64,000 nucleotides of DNA, taken from assembly GCF_936270435.1 (NCBI RefSeq), contig NZ_OW370567.1:310001-374000 (forward strand). The letters are read 5' to 3'. A program made the position numbers and the translations under genes. Source of the DNA: Wolbachia endosymbiont of Oedothorax gibbosus. GTDB lineage: Bacteria; Pseudomonadota; Alphaproteobacteria; Rickettsiales; Anaplasmataceae. Below, piece after piece: positions 47,279 through 56,429 of the stretch; position 1 is the first letter of the stretch, and every line of letters starts with the position of its first letter. The notes below the pieces were generated by a model. The model did not search any database and was not told the DNA's origin. It was given only the letters and a program-made list of their open reading frames with translations.

Positions 47279-48058
47279 TTATGCTGAAGAGGTATATAAG
47301 TAAAGATTGCCTAACATTTGAAAGCCCAATCTCTTATAAAGGTTCACAGAAGATTTCATACAATGTGCTACTATATATTTGCATTCAAGTTGTTTAGCTA
47401 TCTTTATTCTTTCTAAAACCATTTGGGTACCTATTCCACGATTCCTGTAAATTGGTAAAACTCCATCACTATAAAAACCAGCTACGCTGTCTTGAACATA
47501 AAGACCGCATGTCCCAATAATTTCATTATTTAGTGTTACAAGAAAAAATCTTAATCTTGAGTTCTTATCATCATAATTTGATAATCCGCGAAAAAATGTG
47601 CTGACAATTCCAACGCCATGATAAAAAATTTTAGAAGTGTGTAAATCTAACTGTTCTAAGAGGTCGCTACCATTTACAGCATTTAATCTCAAGTTTGGAA
47701 TAACATCAGCAGGTAAAAAGTGATTTTTCATATTAAGTAAAGCTTTTTTTGGTGTGCTAACGTGTTTTATTTCACACTTTTCTAAAATATCTCTTATTTT
47801 CATATGTGAATTTATTACCCATGTTGCTTCTATATCTCTTGTTCTGAGATAATCTAGAGTTTTTTGTATAGAAAGCTCGGTACATTGATCTCCACAGAAC
47901 ACAAAATTAAATAATGACTCCCTGGTACCGTTTATCGTAAATGTGACGTTATCAAATTCATCGTGTACTTCCCACTCAGATAAATTCGCTGTGTACAGTA
48001 TATAATCCTTTAGATTTTGAACAATTAAGCTTGAATAATAGATTTTTTTATCCTGCAT
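47279..48058 (-). CDS. GNAT-family N-acetyltransferase
   Basis: A 259-aa product. The C-terminal GNAT domain (~130-259) has NEIIGTCGLYVQDSVAGFYSDGVLPIYRNRGIGTQMVLERI with the acetyl-CoA loop (R-N-R-G-I-G-T) and KSSVNLYKRLGFQMLG. The N-terminal half is a second, degenerate region (CTELSIQKTLDYLRTRDIEATWVIN). Substrate unknown. Overlaps the pgpA 3' end by 11 bases. Confidence 0.8.
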   Translation of the reverse strand: MQDKKIYYSSLIVQNLKDYILYTANLSEWEVHDEFDNVTFTINGTRESLFNFVFCGDQCTELSIQKTLDYLRTRDIEATWVINSHMKIRDILEKCEIKHVSTPKKALLNMKNHFLPADVIPNLRLNAVNGSDLLEQLDLHTSKIFYHGVGIVSTFFRGLSNYDDKNSRLRFFLVTLNNEIIGTCGLYVQDSVAGFYSDGVLPIYRNRGIGTQMVLERIKIAKQLECKYIVAHCMKSSVNLYKRLGFQMLGNLYLYTSSA

Positions 48059-48530
48059 ACACCAACAATAAACAATAAAAGGCTCCTATAAGAACACAGG
48101 CTAAAACTGCAGCTATAATATCATCTAGCATAACACCTAGAGGACCTTTGGTATTTCTATCGATCAAATTTATAGGCCACGTTTTTATTATATCAAAAAA
48201 CCTAAAAGAAAAAAAGCACAACAACAATGAAGAGCAATTCATCTCTTGGCTTAACAATATCGAAACTAAAAGTATTGTCAGCAATTGACCAACTACTTCG
48301 TCAATCACTACCTCTTTTGGATCACATGAAGTCTTGTAATGTTTTATATAATTGCCTATAGACCATAATCCAATCAAGAATAATAAAAAAATAATTGCTG
48401 CACCTAAAATTCTGTTACTCAGTATTACAGGAACAATTGGATAAGAAGCTAAGCTGCCTACAGTACCTGGCATTTTTTTTACTGTGCCAGATAGCCACCA
48501 TGTTGATATCAATTTATATAAAAATTTCAC
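48048..48530 (-). CDS. pgpA: Phosphatidylglycerophosphatase A
   Basis: Dephosphorylates phosphatidylglycerol-phosphate in phospholipid synthesis. The 160-aa membrane protein has WWLSGTVKKMPGTVGSLASYP and the PgpA motif DPKEVVIDEVVGQ, plus FRFFDIIKTWPINLIDRNTKGPLGVMLDDIIA. It follows gpsA in the same direction, grouping two glycerophospholipid steps. Confidence 0.9.
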   Translation of the reverse strand: MKFLYKLISTWWLSGTVKKMPGTVGSLASYPIVPVILSNRILGAAIIFLLFLIGLWSIGNYIKHYKTSCDPKEVVIDEVVGQLLTILLVSILLSQEMNCSSLLLCFFSFRFFDIIKTWPINLIDRNTKGPLGVMLDDIIAAVLACVLIGAFYCLLLVYAG

Positions 48531-48549
48531 AATACACCAAAGTACAAAA

Positions 48550-49533
48550 CTAATTTACAAGAACAGAAATAGTATCCTCTATAGAGGCGCTTTCATACAA
48601 TAATTTATAGACCGCTTCACATATAGGCATTTTTATCTTTAGCTTTCCTGCTAAATTAAATATGGGCTCAGCAGTGCTAAAACCTTCAATCACTAACTTG
48701 CCTTCTGACAAAATCTGCTGAACATTAAAGCCATTGTTACTATTACCTATTTTAAACCCAAAAGATAGGTTTCTTGAATTCAAGGATGTGCATGTCATAA
48801 TTAGGTCACCCAGACATGCTGGCCCAAGTAGTGTATTTATATCCACACTACTGTCACCAACTTTTGCTGAGTATAAAGCCTTAATTTCGCTCATACTTTT
48901 CGTAATCAATGCTGCATGAGCATTAAACCCAAGTTTACTACCTAGAACAATCCCACACGCTATAGCAAAAACGTTCTTTAACGCTGCACAAATCTGTATC
49001 CCTATAACATCGCTACTAAGGTGTAATTTAACATTTTCTTGCTGTAGTTCTGATATTAGCTTTGAACCCAATATGTTATTTTGGCATGCAAGAGCCATTG
49101 AATAGGGCAATTTTTTTGCAACTTCTATAGCAAAACTAGGGCCTGAAAAAATAGCAATAGGATTGTTAGGTAAAACTTCATTTACTATTTCACTAGGTAA
49201 TTTTAATGTAGACTTTTCTATTCCCTTACAAGCTAAAATTATTGCTACATCTTTTTTCAGATTACAATTATGCAATTGCTGACATACTTCCCTTAGAGAC
49301 TGAGTGGGAACAGCGAGGATTGTTACTGAAACATTAACTGCGTCTTCAATAGCTAATTTTACTGACACATTATCAGAAATTCTACACCCGGGTAGCTTGT
49401 CACTTTCTCTTTTCTCGTTGATTGATTCAAATGTAGTTTCATTGCGAGTCCACAAAATCACATCTTTCTTACTACTTAATGAAATTGCGATTGCTGTACC
49501 CCATGCACCAGCACCTAAAATTGATATTGCCAC
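48550..49533 (-). CDS. gpsA: Glycerol-3-phosphate dehydrogenase [NAD(P)+]
   Basis: Reduces DHAP to sn-glycerol-3-phosphate, the phospholipid backbone. The 327-aa product has the Rossmann motif ISILGAGAWGTAIA, FSGPSFAIEVAKK, the catalytic Lys region AALKNVFAIACGI, and LGPACLGDLIMTCTSLNSRNLSFG. Full length. First of a gpsA-pgpA-GNAT run. Confidence 0.96.
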   Translation of the reverse strand: MAISILGAGAWGTAIAISLSSKKDVILWTRNETTFESINEKRESDKLPGCRISDNVSVKLAIEDAVNVSVTILAVPTQSLREVCQQLHNCNLKKDVAIILACKGIEKSTLKLPSEIVNEVLPNNPIAIFSGPSFAIEVAKKLPYSMALACQNNILGSKLISELQQENVKLHLSSDVIGIQICAALKNVFAIACGIVLGSKLGFNAHAALITKSMSEIKALYSAKVGDSSVDINTLLGPACLGDLIMTCTSLNSRNLSFGFKIGNSNNGFNVQQILSEGKLVIEGFSTAEPIFNLAGKLKIKMPICEAVYKLLYESASIEDTISVLVN

Positions 49534-49865
49534 ACAATATTCCTGAAAGTATTACTTATACTTTAAAATAGTAGAATAAGTAAATCAAAAATATAACATA
49601 GACGTATAAAATAGTTAAATATTTATTAACTTAAGTATTCTTTTAATAATAATAACTTTAATTCAATATTTACTAAAAATATCATTATTATTATAGTATA
49701 TGATGTATCTATTATATTTTAGATCTTATTTATATAATTTTGGAACAATATATTACTATTAATTAATAAGTGTAATTTTGATCATTTGTTAATAAAAATT
49801 TGATTTGTTACTTTCCTTAGTTATATATATTACTAAAATTATAAATTATTTATGGGGTGTAAAAT
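49534..49865. promoter_or_regulatory. AT-rich intergenic region upstream of ctrA
   Basis: About 330 bases, very AT-rich with repeated TTAAT/ATTAA motifs, between divergent gpsA and ctrA. Likely holds both promoters. I cannot place -35/-10 boxes or CtrA sites with confidence. A GGGGTGT segment just before the ctrA ATG may be its ribosome-binding region. Confidence 0.4.
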
Positions 49866-50636
49866 ATGCGTATATTATTAATTGAAGATGATCAAGTAAG
49901 TGCAAAGACTGTGGTTAATGCCTTAACTTCTGATGGACACTTCTGTGACGTTGTTACTTCTGCACAAGATTATAACAATAATATGGTTTCCTCAAACGGA
50001 GATTACTATGACCTAGTTATTCTAGATATACACTTGCCTGGTGATATTGATGGATATGATATATTGTTAAGATTAAGAAGTGCAAAAATCAAAGTTCCTG
50101 TCTTAATACTTTCATGTATATCCGCTGTCAATCACAAAGCTAAAGGGCTCGGGTATGGTGCCGATGATTACTTAACCAAGCCATTTCATAAAAGCGAGTT
50201 ATTAGCCCGCATTAAGGCTATAGTGCGTCGTACTAAAGGTCATCCTGAATCGGTGATCAAGATTGGTAATATAAATATCAATTTTGATCACAGGGTTGTT
50301 GAGGTGAAAGGTAAAACGGTTCACCTTACTAATAAAGAGTATTCTATGATAGAGTTGCTAGCACTGCGTAAAGGAACAGTATTAACAAAAGAAATGTTCT
50401 TAAACCATCTTTACAATGGCTTAGATGAACCTTCAGATAACAAGATAGTTGATGTTTTTATGTGTAAACTACGTAAGAAACTTGAAAGTGCAAATGATGG
50501 AAAAAGCCACATAGAAACCGTTTGGGGCAGAGGGTATGTTCTGAAAGAGTATGTTGATGATGAAGAATATTCTAATGTTAATGTAGGCGAAAGTAGTGAT
50601 GGCTATCAAGCAGAACAAGTGAAGGACAACGCATGA
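49866..50636 (+). CDS. ctrA: Cell-cycle response regulator CtrA
   Basis: OmpR-type regulator controlling replication and cell-cycle genes in alphaproteobacteria. Receiver domain: LLIEDDQ acidic pocket (8-9), phospho-acceptor Asp54 in LVILDIHLPG, Lys105 in LTKPF. DNA-binding winged helix (~125-232): LTNKEYSMIELLALRKGTVLTKEMFLNHLY and DVFMCKLRKKLE...VWGRGYVL, almost the classic CtrA sequence. A 20-residue acidic tail follows. Its phosphorelay partners are not adjacent. Confidence 0.95.
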   Translation: MRILLIEDDQVSAKTVVNALTSDGHFCDVVTSAQDYNNNMVSSNGDYYDLVILDIHLPGDIDGYDILLRLRSAKIKVPVLILSCISAVNHKAKGLGYGADDYLTKPFHKSELLARIKAIVRRTKGHPESVIKIGNININFDHRVVEVKGKTVHLTNKEYSMIELLALRKGTVLTKEMFLNHLYNGLDEPSDNKIVDVFMCKLRKKLESANDGKSHIETVWGRGYVLKEYVDDEEYSNVNVGESSDGYQAEQVKDNA

Positions 50637-50691
50637 AATGCCTACACATTTAAATATAGCATGGCTTATATCGCACGTATCATGTGAACGC

Positions 50692-51045
50692 CTAGGTGAA
50701 ATATAAGCCGAGTTCTGTTTATGTAGCTATTTATCTGGAGTAAATGTTACCATTTACCGCATGCGATTTACCCGAGTAGATATGAGGAAAACATAAAATC
50801 TACTTCTATTTAATCTTGCTCCTAGTGTTGGTTACTCGACTACCAATGTTACCATTGCCATGGTGTGCTCTTACCACACCTTTTCACCCTTACCTAAAAT
50901 ATTTTAGGCGGTAATTTTCTGTAGCCCTATAACTGGAGTTACCTCCGGCGGGCGTTACCCGTCACTATTTTTCCTTGGAGCCCGGACTTTCCTCTGCTAT
51001 GTTTATCACATAACAGCAGCTACTTATTCCACCCAGGAATTATAC
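50692..51045 (-). ncRNA. rnpB: RNase P RNA
   Basis: On the minus strand the conserved core reads GAGGAAAGTCCGGGCTCC (P4/CR-I region), CAGAAAATTACCGCC, GGTAAGGGTGAAAAGGTG and GAGCAAG (P15 side), and ends near AGAACTCGGCTTATATTTC. This matches bacterial A-type RNase P RNA. Ends are approximate. The ~55 bases before and ~150 after hold no other gene. Confidence 0.92.
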
Positions 51046-51193
51046 TTTAACATGAAAATCACAAAAGCAAAAGACAATTTCCTAACAGTCTACATATTAA
51101 AAACATTCAGACAAATAGCTAAAAGTGATATTCCGGCACATCATCGCTATCCCAAGATAAGCTTCTTTCACTCTTAGATTCCGCTTCAGTCAG

Positions 51194-51520
51194 TCAAGAG
51201 CTTGGTCCACCGCCTGAAGATGATGAGCTACTTCTTGATCGACTACTATTTTCTACTGATATACTGTCTAGCACTGTTCCACTACCATAACTGCTCATTC
51301 TGTTACTAGCGACAAAAATTTCTTCATCGCTATTGCCACTTGAAGATGATCGCCTTCTATCATTGAAATCAGTTAGTTCTAATACAGGAGCAGCATTACG
51401 ACCCTTAACATATTTGTATGCTATGAATCCTATAATTCCGGCAATACTTATTATCGCTCCAACCAAAGCCCCCCCTATTACTCCGCCAACAATGTTGCAA
51501 ATTTTTCTTTTCTTCTCCAT
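51194..51520 (-). CDS. Hypothetical small membrane protein with Ser-rich tail
   Basis: A 108-aa product: a short basic start (MEKKRK), one glycine-rich membrane helix (VGGVIGGALVGAIISIAGIIGFIAYKYV), then a polar tail with runs of Ser (RRRSSSSGNS, SSRSRSSSSSSGGGPSS). Its codons 7-15 lie on the left 25-bp inverted repeat (51477-51501), and its start overlaps the recombinase 3' end in another frame. It may be a hybrid created by integration. Confidence 0.5.
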   Translation of the reverse strand: MEKKRKICNIVGGVIGGALVGAIISIAGIIGFIAYKYVKGRNAAPVLELTDFNDRRRSSSSGNSDEEIFVASNRMSSYGSGTVLDSISVENSSRSRSSSSSSGGGPSS

Positions 51521-53120
51521 TATGTCCAGGAAAGTTTGATAGTTCTTTTACACGAAACACCACGTTTACGTCTTCAAGGTCAACTTCAATTCTCTTAACC
51601 AATGTTCTAATAATACCGCGTTTAGTTAGCCAGTCTGCGCTATCAAGGTTTGATGTAATATTGGAAGAAAAGTCTTCTAAATTGGTCACGACCAGAGTTA
51701 CTTCCTGTTCTAATTTCTTTTGATCAAATATCCTCTTCTTCTCCTCTTCAATTGTTTTTAAGCTTTGTTTCATCGCTTTGATTCGTGGTTCAAATTCTTC
51801 TTGATTAATATATTCTTGGGCATAACTATCAATAAGTCTAGCAATGCCTCGTTTTAATTTATTTTCTTGCTTTTCAAGCAAATCGCTTTTTTTATCCCAC
51901 GATGATTTTTTAAGCTCTAAAAGTCTACGTTTGTATTCTTCTAAAATTCTATTTGGATTTTTCAATAAATGCTTAACTTCTTCCCACACAGCTGTTTCTA
52001 ATGCATCTGTACGAATGTGTTTATTATCACAAATTTTGTTACCACCAAAACGGTAAGAATCTCTACCAATACAACGATAATATGCATAATGCTCAACTTT
52101 TTCTCCTCGTTTATTTCTTACAGGACTTCCATAATATGCATAACGACAACGCTTACATACGACTAAACCTTGTAATAAATACTTTGCTCCTCTTTCTCTT
52201 GTCCTGGCTATTTTTCTGTTCTCAGCTAACTGTTCTTGAACCATATCAAATATATCTTCATCCACTATATTTGGCACTTTAACATAAACCCAATTCGCTT
52301 TTTCGACAGGATAAATGGAGTAATTATCTTTTGGCTGTTCACAAGAATGTTTTTGTGGTCTTATCTGTTGTAACCTTACACCTACCTTTGTTTTACCAAA
52401 AGCTGCTTGTCCTTTGTAAGCGGGGTTTTTTAACATACCCCAAATTACACTTCTATCCCAGCACTTTTTTCCTGTTCGTGTCATAATGGACATAGTATTT
52501 AGCCGACGACATACTTCCCCAATACTTGCCCTTTCTCTGCCTATCCACAAAAATACTTTGCGAACAACATCAGCTTCTTCTTCGTTAATTTCAAATAAAG
52601 CTTGTCCTCCTCCCATATACTTATCTATATAACGATAACCGTATGGAGCTCCTCCCATTACACTTACACAACCTTTATTAGCCGCATAAATCTTTCCACG
52701 ACGACTTCGTTCCATAATTTTTGCACGTTCATATTCTGCTATCATACCTTGCATTTGTAACAGCAATTGGGATTCTGGGTTATCGTTAATCTCATAATTT
52801 AAAAAAACCGCTTCTGCTCCTGCTTTCTGAAATTCTTCAAGCAATATCATTTGATATGCATATTTTCTAGATAAACGATCAGGAGAATGAATGTAAATTT
52901 TATCAATTTCACCTTCTATTACTTTATCACGTAATTTTTCTAGACCAGGACGGACTAAATTAGATCCACTGTAGCCATTATCAATAAATTCATGCTCTCT
53001 CAATAATCTGTACCCATCCATGCTAATCTGCTTCTCTATAGCTGCAACTTGGCTTGCTATTGTATTTTCTTGTGCTTGTTTCCCCGAAGAAACTCTTGCA
53101 TATAAACTCACTGTTACCAT
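51405..53120 (-). CDS. Large serine recombinase (WO prophage-type integrase)
   Basis: Site-specific recombinase used for phage integration. Resolvase domain: SLYARVSSGKQAQE (catalytic Ser11 in RVS), SPDRLSRKYA and AEYERAKIMERSRRGK. Then the recombinase domain (GGAPYGYRYI..., NPAYKGQAAFGKTKV), a zinc ribbon (CKRCRYAYYG...YRCIGRDSYRFGGNKIC) and a coiled coil (~400-480). The ATG at 53120 precedes YARVSS; 53141 is also possible. The last ~35 residues (from NLQHCWRS) are read across the left inverted repeat into the neighbouring gene, so the native stop is lost. Confidence 0.9.
   Translation of the reverse strand: MVTVSLYARVSSGKQAQENTIASQVAAIEKQISMDGYRLLREHEFIDNGYSGSNLVRPGLEKLRDKVIEGEIDKIYIHSPDRLSRKYAYQMILLEEFQKAGAEAVFLNYEINDNPESQLLLQMQGMIAEYERAKIMERSRRGKIYAANKGCVSVMGGAPYGYRYIDKYMGGGQALFEINEEEADVVRKVFLWIGRERASIGEVCRRLNTMSIMTRTGKKCWDRSVIWGMLKNPAYKGQAAFGKTKVGVRLQQIRPQKHSCEQPKDNYSIYPVEKANWVYVKVPNIVDEDIFDMVQEQLAENRKIARTRERGAKYLLQGLVVCKRCRYAYYGSPVRNKRGEKVEHYAYYRCIGRDSYRFGGNKICDNKHIRTDALETAVWEEVKHLLKNPNRILEEYKRRLLELKKSSWDKKSDLLEKQENKLKRGIARLIDSYAQEYINQEEFEPRIKAMKQSLKTIEEEKKRIFDQKKLEQEVTLVVTNLEDFSSNITSNLDSADWLTKRGIIRTLVKRIEVDLEDVNVVFRVKELSNFPGHNGEEKKNLQHCWRSNRGGFGWSDNKYCRNYRIHSIQIC
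51477..51501. repeat. 25-bp inverted repeat, left (putative att-like core)
   Basis: Begins ATTACTCCGCCAACAATG. The exact inverse complement lies at 53412-53436. The pair brackets the serine recombinase gene. Position next to the recombinase 3' end is typical of an att site, but inverted orientation is not. Confidence 0.8.
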
Positions 53121-53310
53121 TTGATCCCCCTTGAATCGCACTTTTATGTTTTAAGCTTTTTTGACTTACTTGCTTTGATGCTGCTCTTTCATAAGCATCT
53201 AACAAATACTTTTCTGACAACCGATTAGGCTCATAGCTACAGCTAATCCGTACAGCCGATCTCTTATTCCCCATGAACTTTCCTTGAAATAATATGTTCA
53301 TATCATTCAT
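53023..53310 (-). CDS. Small ORF overlapping recombinase start
   Basis: 95 codons beginning MNDMNILFQGKFMGNKRSAV with NRLSEKYLLDAYERAASKQV in the middle. The first 60 residues have normal protein character; the last ~35 overlap the recombinase start in another frame and look random. It could be a small phage-type protein with frame loss near its end, or spurious. Confidence 0.35.
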   Translation of the reverse strand: MNDMNILFQGKFMGNKRSAVRISCSYEPNRLSEKYLLDAYERAASKQVSQKSLKHKSAIQGGSNGNSEFICKSFFGETSTRKYNSKPSCSYREAD

Positions 53311-53403
53311 TGAAGCTGATGGTTAATTGATTATTGGTGCTATAAATAAATAGCTCTCTTGGTTTTGGACACAGAAGTTTTCGAGAAATGCTTTTCTCTA
53401 ATT

Positions 53404-54269
53404 TTACGTTTTTTGCAACATTGTTGGCGGAGTAATCACTCCTGCCCTATTAGACCCTATAGCAAGTTGAGTAGGCTGTGGTGAAGAAGTAGTTTGAGGA
53501 AGTAAAGTCGTGGTAAATATAGGAGTTGTTGACTCTCTTGTTCTAGTACTTGGTATAATAAATACTGTTTGTGTAGTTTTCTCTGAGCTTGTTGTTGGCG
53601 CAGTTGGCTTCACTGTTACTGTGCTTGTTTGAGTCGTTGACTCTGTTGAAGGTTTATTCATCGTAGAAGTCGATGCAACGGCTTCTGTTGTTGGCTCCAC
53701 TGTTACTGTGCTTGTTTGAGTTGTTGACTCTGTTGAAGGTTTACTCATTGTAGAAGTCGACGCAGCAGTTGCTGCTGTAGGTTTCACAGTACTTGTTTCA
53801 GTTTCCGAAGGCACATTAGTTGACGTTGCAGTAATCGTGGTTGCTTGTGAAGTAGTAGTTGTTCTTGCTGCTGTTGTTGGCTCCACTGTTACTGTACTTG
53901 TTTGAGTCGTTGAAGATTTACTCATTGTAGAAGTAGGTGCAACGGTAGTTGATGCTTCTGTTGTTAATTTGGTAGTCTTCACAGTGTCGGTTTCTGCTGT
54001 ACTAGCAATTGCAGCAGTCGACGCTTGCTTAGAAGTCACAACCGTTTCTATAGGAACTACTGTGCTACTAGAAATAATATCTGGCGTTAATTGACCGTTA
54101 ATCATATTAACAAAATCACTGAGAGTTTTGATGCTATTTGCCGGTATTATTGTTGCTTCAGAAGATTTTCCAGAGCCGTTTTGATTAAAAGTTACAATAT
54201 TTTCTCCACTTACCGCAGTTACGATAAAACCACCCTGACCGTTGCCTTTAATATATAATTGCTCTCTAG
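53404..54269 (-). pseudogene. Thr/Ser-rich protein gene, C-terminal piece
   Basis: After the IS982 end the minus strand reads REQLYIKGNGQGGFIVTAVSG..., continuing into a long mucin-like region: STMSKSSTTQTSTVTVEPT, then STMSKPSTESTTQTSTVTVE and STMNKPSTESTTQTSTVTVK, repeats of ~40 residues almost entirely Thr, Ser, Val, Pro, Glu and Ala. The final residues come from the 25-bp inverted repeat. Thr/Ser-rich regions suggest a surface or secreted protein. It is the downstream part of the gene beginning at 57127. Confidence 0.7.
53412..53436. repeat. 25-bp inverted repeat, right
   Basis: Exact inverse complement of 51477-51501. It forms the last codons of the Thr-rich protein gene (VITPPTMLQK), which therefore probably ended elsewhere before this sequence arrived. 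Confidence 0.8.
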
Positions 54270-55250
54270 ACCTCAGTTATGGATTAGAAAATAGATAAAA
54301 GTATAACTAAGAAGAGGGAAACAGGGTAAACTCGAGTATTTTAGTAATAATAAGAGGTTACCCATGAAGAAAGATATTACAGAACTGTACTGTTGCGTCG
54401 AGGATTTTTGTCGTGCGGTAGATGATAATTTTGCAAATAGGTTCTTATCAAACGGCAAAAAACCAACCAGAGTACCAGAAATAGCGCACTCAGAAATTCT
54501 AACCATAATCCTATTATACCATAAATCACCATGTAAAAACTTCAAGGCTTTTTATCTTTGTTATCTTCAGTTATTCTATAGATCAGAGTTTTCAAAGCTG
54601 CCTTCATATCACAGATTTATTGCCTTAAAGCCGCGAGTTTTGTGGTATTTAGCATTACTTTTGCAATGGTTTTGTGAACAAGCAAAAATGACCGGGATTT
54701 CCTACATAGATTCTACTTCAATAGCAGTATGCCATCGAAAAAGAATCTCAAGAAATAAGGTTTTCAAAGGATTAGCAGAGTTAGGAAAGAATACTTACGG
54801 CTGGTTTTTTGGTTTTAAATTACATGTAGTAATCAATGAAATAGGTGAAATTCAAGGTGTTACGCTAACCAGAGGTAACGTCGATGACAGAAAACCTGTA
54901 CCAACTCTAACCAAAAAACTAACTGGACTTTTGTTTGGAGATAAGGGCTATATAAAGAAAGAGCTCTTTGAGAAACTATTCGATAGAGGTCTAAAACTCG
55001 TCACTAAAGTGAAAAAAGGTATGAAAAATGCACTGATTTCGCTGAAAGAGAAGATTTTACTAGGGAAAAGATCGATTGTTGAAACGGTTTTTGGCTGCCT
55101 AAAAAACAAATTTGAACTTGAGCACACTCGGCATAGATCCACAGTAAATTTCTTGGTACATATTTTTTCTACCCTCATTTCTTATTCAATGCAATCGAAA
55201 AAGCCCTGTATTTCTCAGCTTTACTTCGTTGGTTAATCCATAACTGGGGT
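54270..55250 (+). mobile_element. IS982-family element, copy 2
   Basis: 981 bp, same ends as copy 1. Flanks (CTCTAG / TATAGG) show no clear 6-bp duplication. It splits the Thr-rich protein gene. Confidence 0.9.
54364..55236 (+). CDS. IS982-family transposase, copy 2
   Basis: Intact 290-aa protein identical to copy 1 by eye, with DSTSIAVCH, FGDKGYI and IVETVFGCL catalytic segments. The ribosome-binding region differs by one base (GGTTACCC instead of GGTTACAC). Confidence 0.95.
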   Translation: MKKDITELYCCVEDFCRAVDDNFANRFLSNGKKPTRVPEIAHSEILTIILLYHKSPCKNFKAFYLCYLQLFYRSEFSKLPSYHRFIALKPRVLWYLALLLQWFCEQAKMTGISYIDSTSIAVCHRKRISRNKVFKGLAELGKNTYGWFFGFKLHVVINEIGEIQGVTLTRGNVDDRKPVPTLTKKLTGLLFGDKGYIKKELFEKLFDRGLKLVTKVKKGMKNALISLKEKILLGKRSIVETVFGCLKNKFELEHTRHRSTVNFLVHIFSTLISYSMQSKKPCISQLYFVG

Positions 55251-55563
55251 TATAGGATCTGTAAATTGATAGATAGGAAAATCTGACACTGATCCATTTT
55301 TAAGTAGAGTTGCTATATGTAACTTCTGCTCATTAGCTGATTGGTCATTTTCAAGAAAAGCAACTAGATCATTTCCTTCCGTTTGTTCAACATACTGCAA
55401 AAAGCTTATTTCATGTTCTCTAGAAAGAGATAGTGCTTTATTATCTATTTGACCTTTTCCATTACCAAGTAAAAAGCCATTAACTCCATCCCTCAGACCC
55501 TGAATCACTTTAGCCATATCAAATTTAAAAATACGTGTTTTTCTTACCTCTTGATTCTCCTTA
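55251..55563 (-). pseudogene. Thr/Ser-rich protein gene, middle piece
   Basis: Reads KENQEVRKTRIFKFDMAKVIQGLRDGVNGFLLGNG... to FPIYQFTDPI, then enters the IS982 end. Removing the IS5 copy C and one TTA restores an unbroken frame with the upstream piece (698 + 313 bases = 337 codons). No motif recognised; a Gly-rich NGFLLGNGKGQ segment is present. Confidence 0.75.
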
Positions 55564-56426
55564 GAACCTGTTCATAATCTCAAAAAAGTGATAAACTATG
55601 AGATGATGTATATGAATAAGGATATATGAGAAATTTATACCCAAGTGACATAAGTCGAGAACAATTTGAAAAAATCAGATCAATTCTGGAGAGTAGTAGG
55701 AAGAAAACAAAACCAAGAAAACTTGATTTGTATGATGTATTTTGTGCAGTGCTGTACGTCCTAAAAAGTGCCTGTCAGTGGAGAATGCTGCCAAAAGATT
55801 TTCCAAAATGGCGAAGTTGTTACGAATATTTTAAAAAATGGAGTGAAAAACCAAGCGAAGATACAGAAAGTACTTTGGAGCGTGTATTAAAAAAAATTAG
55901 TTGGAGAGACACGTATCAGCAATGGTCGGAAAGAAAGAACTAGTTTTTGTATAATTGATGCTCAGAGCGTAAAAAATGCAGATACTGCTGAAAATAAGGG
56001 CTACGATGCAGGTAAAAAAATTTCAGGAATAAAGCGCCATATTGCAGTAGATACACAAGGTTTACCACACGCGATTTATGTAACAACGGCAGAAGCAACC
56101 GACCGCAGCAGTGCCATGAAAATGGTCGAAAATGCTAAAGAAAAACTCTCTGAAGTTAAAAATATACTTGTTGATGCAGGCTACACTGGAGAAAATTTTG
56201 CAACACAAATAAAAGCAACTATTGGTTCGACGGTCGAAGTAATAAAGCGAAGTGAATTACACACCTTTGTTGTACTGCCAAAGAGATGGGTTGTTGAGCG
56301 CTCTTTTGCTTGGTTGGAAAAATGTAGGCGTTTGTGGAAAAATTGCGAGCGGAAACTCAACACTAGCTTACAAATGGTCGTTCTTGCTTTCACTTCTTTA
56401 CTCCTTAAAAGATTATGAACAGGTTC
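55564..56426 (+). mobile_element. IS5-family 863-bp element, copy C
   Basis: Same as copies A and B, in opposite orientation. TTA duplications at 55561-55563 and 56427-56429. Inserted within the Thr-rich protein gene. Confidence 0.95.
55626..56418 (+). CDS. IS5-family transposase (two frames), copy C
   Basis: N-terminal ORF 55626-55943 and DDE ORF continuing to 56418. They join at the A8 run at 55889-55896 (TTAAAAAAAATTAG), where +1 (or -2) slippage links ...RVLKK to LVGETRISNGRKERTSF. Same state in all copies. Confidence 0.8.
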
Positions 56427-56429
56427 TTA

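Noticed and set aside
49534-49865. CtrA autoregulatory binding sites upstream of ctrA
   Set aside because: The region is so AT-rich that TTAA-type half-sites occur by chance; no convincing TTAA-N7-TTAA arrangement could be asserted.
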